From contig NZ_JBANDL010000002.1 in assembly GCF_037027445.1 (NCBI RefSeq), positions 2,294,001-2,358,000 of the forward strand: a stretch of DNA of 64,000 bases, given 5' to 3'. How positions within the stretch are numbered: position 1 is the first letter of the stretch; the number at the start of each line of letters is the position of its first letter. The notes beneath the pieces were generated by a model. It was given only the letters and a program-made list of their open reading frames with translations, ran no database searches and was not told the DNA's origin. Positions 58,376 to 64,000 of the stretch are shown here, one piece after another. The position numbers and the translations under genes were made by a program. The DNA is from Lysobacter firmicutimachus. GTDB taxonomy: Bacteria > Pseudomonadota > Gammaproteobacteria > Xanthomonadales > Xanthomonadaceae.

Positions 58376-59101
58376 TTACTGCGATCGGGGCGCGGCTTCG
58401 TCGTCGAGGCGCGCTTCGGCCGGCGCCGGAGTTTCTGCGGCGGACTGCGCCGGCAACAGCGCACGCGCCAATACCAACCCCGCGCCCAGGCCGACGCACT
58501 GCGCGGCGACGAAGCCGGCCACGTCCTGCGGGCGGATGCCGGCAAAGCTTTGGGTCAGTGCGCGCGCCAGGGTCACCGCGGGATTGGCGAAGCAGGTGCT
58601 GGCGGTGAACCAGTAGCCGGCGAAGACGTAGGCCGCGACCAGCGCCGGCACCGCGGTGGGACGATGGCGCAGGCCGAGCAGGATGGTCAGCACCAGGCCG
58701 GCGCTGGCGACCGCTTCGCTGAGCCATTGCGCGGCGCCGCTGCGCGCCTGGGTGCCGGGCTGCCACAGCGGCAGCTCGAACATCGCGTGCGCCAGCAGTA
58801 CGCCGGCGATCGCGGCGACGAGTTGCACGGCGACGTAGGCCAGCGCTTCGCGCGTGCCGATGCGCCGTTGCAGGCGCATGGCCGCGGTCACCATCGGGTT
58901 GAAGTGCGCGCCGGAGATCGGGCCGAGCACGGCGATCAGCGCGTACAGCGCGGCCGCGGTCGCGGCGGCGTTGGCGAGCAGGGCGACGGCGTCGTTCCCG
59001 GCCGCCAGGCGCACGCCCATGATCCCCGAGCCGACCACGGTCGCGAGCAGGGCGGCGGTGCCGAGGAATTCGGCCAGCAGTTTGCGCGCGAACGGATTCA
59101 C
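58376..59101 (-). CDS. Aquaglyceroporin-type channel of the ars operon (AqpS-like)
   Basis: A 241-residue MIP channel with about six membrane segments and the two half-helices SGAHFNPMVT (NPM at 68-70 rather than NPA) and FANPAVTLAR (NPA at 173-175). The residue after the second NPA is Val, not the selectivity-filter Arg found in AqpZ and GlpF, which should widen the pore. The start is GTG, overlapping the arsC stop (GTGA). As the last gene of an ars operon without arsB or acr3 it most likely lets arsenite out, as described for AqpS of Sinorhizobium. Confidence 0.88.
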   Translation of the reverse strand: MNPFARKLLAEFLGTAALLATVVGSGIMGVRLAAGNDAVALLANAAATAAALYALIAVLGPISGAHFNPMVTAAMRLQRRIGTREALAYVAVQLVAAIAGVLLAHAMFELPLWQPGTQARSGAAQWLSEAVASAGLVLTILLGLRHRPTAVPALVAAYVFAGYWFTASTCFANPAVTLARALTQSFAGIRPQDVAGFVAAQCVGLGAGLVLARALLPAQSAAETPAPAEARLDDEAAPRSQ

Positions 59102-59481
59102 AGGCTGGCCAGCAAGGCTTGCACGCGCGCGGAGATCTCGTCGCGCACGGCGCGGTAGCCGTCGTCGTCGAGGTGCTTGGGATCGGGCAGTCCCCAGTCC
59201 TCGCGCCGCTTGGCCGGAATCCACGGGCAGTCGTCGCCGCAGCCCATGGTGACGACCGCGTCGAATTCGCCATCGACATCGTCCAGCGATTTGGACGCGT
59301 GCGCGCTCAGGTCGTAGCCGAGTTCGGCCATGAACCGCACCGCCTTGGGGTTGATCCGGCCCGACGGTGCCGAACCGGCGCTGAAGGCTTCGACCGCGCC
59401 GCCGCCGTGGATGCGGGCGAAGGCCTCGGCCATCTGGCTGCGGTTGGAGTTTTCGATGCAGACGAACAACACGCGCTTCAC
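59098..59481 (-). CDS. arsC: Arsenate reductase, low-molecular-weight phosphatase type
   Basis: A 127-residue enzyme with the CX5R loop CIENSNRSQMAEAFAR (Cys8, Arg14), VVTMGCGDDCPWIPAK and EDWGLPDPKHLD with the acid loop. It reduces arsenate to arsenite; the extra cysteines in GCGDDCP fit a relay to thioredoxin as in the pI258-type ArsC. It starts at a GTG overlapping the GNAT stop by four bases, and its own stop overlaps the channel start in the same way. Confidence 0.93.
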   Translation of the reverse strand: MKRVLFVCIENSNRSQMAEAFARIHGGGAVEAFSAGSAPSGRINPKAVRFMAELGYDLSAHASKSLDDVDGEFDAVVTMGCGDDCPWIPAKRREDWGLPDPKHLDDDGYRAVRDEISARVQALLASL

Positions 59482-59918
59482 GGGCGATCTCCCAGGTGTT
59501 TTTGCATGCACGCCGCCGAGGCCGGGCACAGCGAGCGGAATTCGGCGCTGTCGCGCAGCGCCGGCGGGGCGAGCCGGCGTTCGACCAGCGCGTAACCGCG
59601 GCGGGCGAAGAACGGCTGCGCGGTTTCGGTCAACAGCAGCAATTGGCGCAGGCCGCGTTCGCGCGCCTGCGCTTCCAGCGCCTGGACCAGGGCGTCGCCG
59701 ACGCCGCTGCCACGGTAGTCCTCGCGTACCGCCAGCGAGCGCAGCAGGCCGTCCTGCGCGTAGGCTTCCAGGCCGATGGCGCCGATCACACGCTGGGCGT
59801 CGACCGCGACGATGAAGTCGATGGCCGCGGTGTCCAGGTCGGCGACCGGCAGTTTCGATTCGATCAGCAGCGCGCGCACTTGCGCGCGCTCGTCCGGGGT
59901 GCAGGGGCGCAATCGCAT
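59478..59918 (-). CDS. ArsN-like GNAT acetyltransferase
   Basis: A 146-residue GNAT protein: MRLRPCTPDERAQVRALLIE, VDAQRVIGAIGLEAYAQDGL, LRSLAVREDYRGSGVGDALV with the acetyl-CoA loop, and FFARRGYALVERR. GNAT proteins in ars operons (ArsN) acetylate organic arsenicals such as arsinothricin. Position between arsI and arsC supports that reading; the substrate itself is inferred. The C-terminus (PASAACMQKHL) has one cysteine. Confidence 0.85.
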   Translation of the reverse strand: MRLRPCTPDERAQVRALLIESKLPVADLDTAAIDFIVAVDAQRVIGAIGLEAYAQDGLLRSLAVREDYRGSGVGDALVQALEAQARERGLRQLLLLTETAQPFFARRGYALVERRLAPPALRDSAEFRSLCPASAACMQKHLGDRP

Positions 59919-59928
59919 CGGCGCGCGC

Positions 59929-60423
59929 TCAGCAGCAGCCCGAGCGCGGCGCGCAGCAGCTCGCGCCGGCGGCCTGGGCCGGCGCCGGCTTCATCGCCGC
60001 CGGGTCCGGAGTGCAGCCGGCGCCGTCGCTGGCGCAGGCCGCGCCGGCGCCGTGGTAGCTGGTGGCGTCGCCGAAGGTGTGGAAGCTCTCCCAGCGCGTG
60101 CCCTGCGGATCTTCGGTCCACAGCTTGTCGGAGCGCGCGTAGCAACACACCGCGGCGCCTTCCGGCACCACGCTGCCGCCGGCGGCGTCCAGGCGCGGGC
60201 CGAGCGCGGCCAGCTCCTCGGCGCTGTCGACCTGCAGGCCGAGGTGATCGATGCCGGGCGTGCGGCCGGTGGCGGAAATGGCGAAGTTGATCCGCGGGTC
60301 TTCGAGCATCCACTTGGCGTAGTCGGGCTTGAGCACGCTCGGCTCGGCGGCGAACAACTCGGTGTAGAAGCGCAGGCTGGCGGGCAGGTCGGCGACGTTC
60401 AGGTGCACATGGAAGCGGTTCAT
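59929..60423 (-). CDS. arsI: ArsI-like C-As lyase (VOC fold)
   Basis: A 164-residue dioxygenase of the vicinal-oxygen-chelate family. Metal ligands His5, His60 (GIDHLGLQV) and Glu112 (TRWESFHTF), and the vicinal cysteines C93-C94 in VCCYARSDKLW that bind trivalent arsenic. A Cys-rich tail (CASDGAGC, then SCCAPRSGCC) follows. ArsI splits methylarsenite into arsenite and formaldehyde. It overlaps the arsR stop by four bases. Confidence 0.9.
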   Translation of the reverse strand: MNRFHVHLNVADLPASLRFYTELFAAEPSVLKPDYAKWMLEDPRINFAISATGRTPGIDHLGLQVDSAEELAALGPRLDAAGGSVVPEGAAVCCYARSDKLWTEDPQGTRWESFHTFGDATSYHGAGAACASDGAGCTPDPAAMKPAPAQAAGASCCAPRSGCC

Positions 60424-60761
60424 GACGTGGCTCCGGTGGGGCGCGGCGGGCAGGGCTGGGCCGGGCCGCAGGCGGCGGACCCGGCGCAGCAGTTTTCGGT
60501 GAGGTAGGCGAGCAGGGCGTTCATCTGCGCGTAGTGGGCGCGCACCCGGATCACCCGGCCCTCGCGCTGGTCCTCGACCAGGGCGGCGGCGCGCAGCACG
60601 TTGAGGTGGGCGCTGAGAGTGGCCGGCGGCAGGCCGAGGCGTTCGCGCAGTTCGCCGACCGACAGGCCCTCCGGACCGGCCTGGACCAGGTGCCGGAAGG
60701 CGGCGAGGCGGGATTCGTGGCTGAGTGCGCCGAGGGCGCTCAAGGCGGCTTGGGTGTCCAT
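60420..60761 (-). CDS. arsR: ArsR-family arsenite-responsive repressor
   Basis: A 113-residue winged-helix repressor: ALGALSHESRLAAFRHLVQA, GELRERLGLPPATLSAHLNV, VEDQREGRVIRVRA (wing). Three C-terminal cysteines, C91, C92 and C98 in ENCCAGSAACG, have the spacing of the Acidithiobacillus ArsR arsenite site (Cys, Cys+1, Cys+7), not the CxCxxC of the plasmid type. It leads the operon and has a palindrome across its own start. Confidence 0.92.
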   Translation of the reverse strand: MDTQAALSALGALSHESRLAAFRHLVQAGPEGLSVGELRERLGLPPATLSAHLNVLRAAALVEDQREGRVIRVRAHYAQMNALLAYLTENCCAGSAACGPAQPCPPRPTGATS

Positions 60762-60783
60762 AATTCCAATATTCCGGAATTAT
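60760..60783. promoter_or_regulatory. ArsR operator
   Basis: ATAATTCC and GGAATTAT flank AATATTCC, an inverted repeat with 8-bp arms overlapping the arsR start codon. A further AGAATT follows. AT-rich in a GC-rich genome and placed for autorepression. Confidence 0.65.
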
Positions 60784-60825
60784 AGAATTGTGTCAAGGCG
60801 GCCAGTGGAAAATCCGATCGATGGC

Positions 60826-61180
60826 TCAGGTCGGGTCGCGATGGGCCGGCAGCGGCGGCCTGTCCGCCGGACAGGCCCGCGGCAGAGTCCGGCCGCAGCC
60901 GCTCTGGGCGTGTTCCAACGAGGCCGGCGTCTCGGCCCGCGTCAGCGCGCGCAGCGGCACGCCGTCGTGCACGACCGTGACTGCGTAACGTCCGCGCGGC
61001 AGCGCCGGCAAGCGGGCGAATTCGGCGGCGCCGCGCTGCTACCGCGCCTGCGCATCGCGTACTCGTTCGGCCCGCGTCGCCTCGGGATCGGGCCGGGGAA
61101 AGGTAGGCGAAGACGCGCCGGCGACCGCAGCGTGCGCAGCCTGCAGGCAGGCCGCGCACGCCGGTGCTGTCGCTCGACCG
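60826..61180 (-). pseudogene. Probable decayed gene with one in-frame stop
   Basis: One minus-strand frame keeps strong GC3 bias and protein-like character across about 115 codons (PTFPRPDPEATRAERVRDAQ, AAEFARLPALPRGRYAVTVV, then HDGVPLRALTRAETPASLEH) but has a TAG at 61039-61041 between RDAQAR and QRGAAEF, where TGG would fit. No good start codon remains upstream. Seen: the open frames and the stop. Inferred: a former small protein inactivated by a nonsense change. The rest of the 419-bp interval between arsR and the next gene holds only the ArsR operator. Confidence 0.35.
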
Positions 61181-61897
61181 TTAATCGGCGCTCGCGGGCG
61201 CCGCCGCCGGCGGATTGAGCATGCCGTCGGTGACCACGTCGATGGCCTCGGCGAAACTGCCGGTCATCCACGGCTGGCCGTCGCCGCCGTACAGATCGAT
61301 GCGGCCTTCGACCGTGCGCCGCGCGGCCGGCTGCTCCAGCGCCTTGCGGTAGGTGGCGAAGCCTTCGAGCAGGGCTTGGGTGCTCATGCTCGACGGGTCG
61401 CCCTTGTCGGCCATCAGCTGTTCCAGACCGCCCTTCAGCGCCGGCACCTGGCAGCGGTAAGTCACCGTGGCGATGGTCTGCCCCGGCCGGACATCGTTCG
61501 GGCGCTGCTGATTCGACACGCCCTTGCACTGGGCGTTGGCGACCGCGTTGGCCTGGCTCTTCATGGCGGCGATGATCGCCGGCTTGGCCTGGGCGGGGTC
61601 GGCCTTGGGCAGCGAGCTGAGGACCGAATCGGCGAAGGTGGCGTAGGACTCGTCCAGGGTCTTCGGCGCCGCGGCCAGCGCGGCCAGGTCGAATGCGTCT
61701 TTGCCGTCGAAGGCCGGCTTGAGGTAGTCGTTGAGGCGCTTGCCGGCCTCGGCGTCGTGGGCCAGGGCGACGCGCAGGTACAACTCGGCGACCTGCTCGG
61801 GCGTGAGCGCGGCGGGGGCGGCGAGAGCGGGGGCGGCGAAGGCGGCGAGGGCGAAAGCGAACAGCGGGGCGCGGGTCCTGCGGAGCATCGTGGGCAT
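61181..61897 (-). CDS. Secreted protein of unknown function
   Basis: A 238-residue protein with a signal peptide (TRAPLFAFALAAFAAPALAA) and a helical mature part (LTPEQVAELYLRVALAHDAE, FADSVLSSLPKADPAQAKPA). Two cysteines (AQCKGVSNQQ, TYRCQVPALKG) probably form a disulfide. I know no family. The ATG of MLRRTRAP, three residues in, is an equally good start. Confidence 0.75.
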   Translation of the reverse strand: MPTMLRRTRAPLFAFALAAFAAPALAAPAALTPEQVAELYLRVALAHDAEAGKRLNDYLKPAFDGKDAFDLAALAAAPKTLDESYATFADSVLSSLPKADPAQAKPAIIAAMKSQANAVANAQCKGVSNQQRPNDVRPGQTIATVTYRCQVPALKGGLEQLMADKGDPSSMSTQALLEGFATYRKALEQPAARRTVEGRIDLYGGDGQPWMTGSFAEAIDVVTDGMLNPPAAAPASAD

Positions 61898-61955
61898 CCT
61901 TGTCGGAAGGGGGGCGCGCGGCGTGAACGCCGGGCGGTGACCAGAGTAGCGCAGC

Positions 61956-62888
61956 TCAGGCGTCGGCCGGCGCCGCCGGCACGCGTTCGAGCACGCCGCC
62001 GGCGTAATCGCGCAGAAACGGCAAGTCCGGGCGGTGGGCGTAGCCGATGTAGCAGTCGCACCGCGCGTTCGGACAGGCGCGCGGACGCAACTGCGCGGCG
62101 TAGCTGCCGTCGTAGAGATTGCCCAGCGGCTCGGCGACGAAATGGCAGCGGCGCACGTTGCCGTCGCCGTCGACCGAGATCACGCGCTCGCCGGTCAGGC
62201 AGGGCGCGCCGAGGCTGGGCGCGGGCTCGAGGTTGTAGCGGAAGTGCGGATCGATGCGCTGCAAGCGTTCGACCTGGGCGGCGTCGTAGTAATCCGGCGG
62301 GCGCGGGTCGAAGGCGTTGAGCCACATCGGCGTGCGCGCCGGCAATTGCGCGCGCAGCGCTTCGATTTCGTCCAGGTCTTCGCGCCGCGCGACCATGCCG
62401 ACGCTGTGGCGCACGCCGCGGCGGTCGAGTTCTCGGCAGCGGGCGAGAAACGCGCTGCGCGCGACCTGGCTGGGGTGGTAGGTGCACCACAGCGCCAGCC
62501 GCGCGGTGTCGACCGCGTCCAGCCAGCGCATGCCCACGCACAGGTTGGTCTGGATCGCGACCCGGCGCAGTTGCGGCAAATGGCTCAGCGTCGTCAGCGC
62601 GTCGCGGTAATGGCGACGGACCAGGCCCTCGCCCCAGGGCGTGAACAGGATCGACAGCGGCCGTCGCTGCTGCGCGGCCCAGTCGACGAAACGCCGCAGG
62701 TCTTCGGCATCGCGACGCAGCGCGCCGCGGCTGTCGTAGGCCTTGGCGAAGGGGCAGTAGCCGCAGTCGTAATTGCAGCTGCTCAGGCGCCCGCGGTACA
62801 GCACCGACAGGTGGCCCGGCACGGCCGCGTCCGCCGGCGCCGGAAAGCGGCCGTCGGCGACGAGGCGGGCGTGGTCGTCGAGGTTCAT
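61956..62888 (-). CDS. STM4011-like radical SAM protein
   Basis: A 310-residue radical SAM protein. The cluster motif is CNYDCGYC (about 38-45), with LFTPWGEGLVRRHYRDAL as the SAM-binding stretch. A C-terminal Cys cluster (CPNARCDCYIGYAHR) and RRCHFVAEPLGNLYDG may hold another iron-sulfur site. It lies 10 bp after the stop of a HemN-like radical SAM gene; this pair resembles STM4011-STM4012 of Salmonella, a cluster of unknown purpose. Confidence 0.82.
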   Translation of the reverse strand: MNLDDHARLVADGRFPAPADAAVPGHLSVLYRGRLSSCNYDCGYCPFAKAYDSRGALRRDAEDLRRFVDWAAQQRRPLSILFTPWGEGLVRRHYRDALTTLSHLPQLRRVAIQTNLCVGMRWLDAVDTARLALWCTYHPSQVARSAFLARCRELDRRGVRHSVGMVARREDLDEIEALRAQLPARTPMWLNAFDPRPPDYYDAAQVERLQRIDPHFRYNLEPAPSLGAPCLTGERVISVDGDGNVRRCHFVAEPLGNLYDGSYAAQLRPRACPNARCDCYIGYAHRPDLPFLRDYAGGVLERVPAAPADA

Positions 62889-62898
62889 CGCGATGCGC

Positions 62899-64000
62899 TC
62901 AATCCAGCCGGTAGTCGCGCATGCGTTCGGCGACCGCGGCCGACACCAGCCAGGGGCCGATGGTGTCGGCGCGGGCCATGCCGGTGTCGGTCAGCGCGAT
63001 CAGCTCGCCGTGTTGCTCGGCCAGGCCGAGTTCGAACAGTTCGGCCAACTGCGGCAGTTGCTGCAGGCAATCGGCACCGAAGCGGTCGCGATAGTCGGCG
63101 CGGTCAAGGCCCGGCCGCACCAGCAGCGACTGGATCGCGTGCCGGCGCCGGCGTTCGTCCTCGTCCAGGGCGATGCCGTAGTCGGCGTAGCCGAACGAGG
63201 CTTCGTCGCGGGCGAGATAGTGGTCGAGGATCTCGGCCACGCTGCGCCGGGCGACCCCGTACTCGCTGGAGTAATGCAAGGCGCCGGTGTAGGAGCGCGC
63301 ACCGCAGCCGATCCCGACCATGCCGTCGCTCTGGCAGCAGTACACCGGCGCGGCGGTGTCCGGCGCATGCGGGGCGCGGAACATGCGCATCGACACCTGG
63401 GTGTAGCCGGCGGCGAGCAGGCGCGCGCGGCCGGCTTCGTACAGGGCCAGGCGCGGGTCCAGCGGTTCGGCCTGCACGGCGAACCCCGGCTTGCCGCGCT
63501 TGCCTTCGATCCGGCCCAGCCCGGTCAGCGGCCGCACGTACAGCGGGTAGAGGTAGATCTCCTCCGGCACATGCGCCAGCGCGCTGTCGATCGAGGCGAC
63601 GAAGCTGGCCTCGCTCTGGCCGGCGATGCCGTAGATCAGGTCCAGGTTGAGCGTCGGCAGGCCTTGCTCGCGGATGCAGGCGATCGCGCGTTCGACCACC
63701 TCGCGCTGTTGCGGCCGCACCAGCGCGCGCACTTCGGCCTCGCTGAAGCTCTGGATGCCCATGCTGACCCGGTCGATGCCGGCGTCGCGGCACAGGCGCA
63801 GTTTCTCCGCGTCGACGGTTTCCGGCGAGACCTCGATCCCGGCCGGGATCGCGCGCAGGTCGATGTTGGCGTGACGCGTCACCATCTCGAACACCCGGCC
63901 GAGCTGGCCGGCGTCGAGATAGCTGGGGGTCCCGCCGCCGAGGGCGAAGCGCACGAAGCGATGCTCGCCCAGGGCCGCCGCGGTGGCGCGCAATTGGCGT
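62899..64000 (-). CDS. STM4012-like HemN-related radical SAM protein, cut by window edge
   Basis: The frame enters from the right edge and is open for 366 codons. GGGTPSYLDAGQLGRVFEMV, EVSPETVDAEKLRLCRDAGI, DRVSMGIQSFSEAEVRALVR and NLDLIYGIAGQSEASFVASI are HemN-family landmarks. VYCCQSDGMVGIGCGARSYT fits the STM4012 branch. The cluster-binding CxxxCxxC near the N-terminus must lie beyond the window. It is upstream of and nearly touching the STM4011-like gene, so they are one operon. Confidence 0.85.
   Translation of the reverse strand, partial: RQLRATAAALGEHRFVRFALGGGTPSYLDAGQLGRVFEMVTRHANIDLRAIPAGIEVSPETVDAEKLRLCRDAGIDRVSMGIQSFSEAEVRALVRPQQREVVERAIACIREQGLPTLNLDLIYGIAGQSEASFVASIDSALAHVPEEIYLYPLYVRPLTGLGRIEGKRGKPGFAVQAEPLDPRLALYEAGRARLLAAGYTQVSMRMFRAPHAPDTAAPVYCCQSDGMVGIGCGARSYTGALHYSSEYGVARRSVAEILDHYLARDEASFGYADYGIALDEDERRRRHAIQSLLVRPGLDRADYRDRFGADCLQQLPQLAELFELGLAEQHGELIALTDTGMARADTIGPWLVSAAVAERMRDYRLD

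Overview
The window reads as a chromosome segment of a high-GC gammaproteobacterium of the Lysobacter/Xanthomonadaceae type. The gene orders cmk-rpsA-ihfB-lapA-lapB and ndk-rlmN-pilF-rodZ-yfgM-bamB-der, a cysteine-poor (C-) ribosomal protein L36, a GspB secretion factor, GTAG-type REP hairpins and abundant GGATTSG heptad repeats between genes all point there. The genus is an inference; no rRNA or other marker gene is present to fix it.

Positions 1-8 kb hold the end of gspB, a TraB-family membrane protein, an alpha/beta hydrolase with its TetR regulator, a GNAT acetyltransferase, the agmatine-to-putrescine pair aguB/aguA and rpmJ. Positions 8-19 kb are a long rightward core: cmk, rpsA, ihfB, lapA, lapB, then an O-antigen/lipid-carrier block (WecA/WbpL-like transferase, WbpM-like dehydratase, galU) and an FAD oxidoreductase coupled to a CsaA-like protein. 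Positions 19-25 kb run leftward: a hypothetical protein and a beta-oxidation operon (PsrA-like TetR, FadN-type bifunctional enzyme, thiolase). Positions 25-36 kb are rightward housekeeping genes (ndk to der) followed by molybdenum-cofactor genes (mobA, moeA, rhodanese-MoeB) and a secreted chorismate mutase. Positions 36-54 kb mix RidA-like, hydrolase, DUF2272 and DUF1244 genes with folD, guaB, guaA, a LysR/NTF2/SDR unit, tadA, two DUF2721 paralogues, orn, mscS, ppsA and ppsR.

The accessory highlight lies at 54.9-58.3 kb. A tRNA-Ala/tRNA-Glu pair is present twice. From the 3' end of the second tRNA-Glu to an exact 18-bp copy of that end lies a 2.8-kb insert without an integrase. It carries a leftward three-gene operon of visibly lower GC: a PD-(D/E)XK nuclease-like protein, a Hanks-type Ser/Thr kinase and a 382-residue protein I do not recognise. 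This is the best candidate here for an undescribed, possibly defensive, system.

Right of it, an arsenic operon (arsR-arsI-GNAT-arsC-aquaglyceroporin) has no arsB/acr3 pump in the cluster, so the channel is the apparent exit route for arsenite. The window closes with a likely decayed gene, a secreted protein and a pair of STM4011/STM4012-type radical SAM proteins cut by the right edge. Three repeat families mark the spacers: heptad arrays in inverted pairs, GTAG hairpins, and a 274-bp composite unit tandemly repeated 3.3 times after orn with a diverged solitary copy 2.9 kb upstream.
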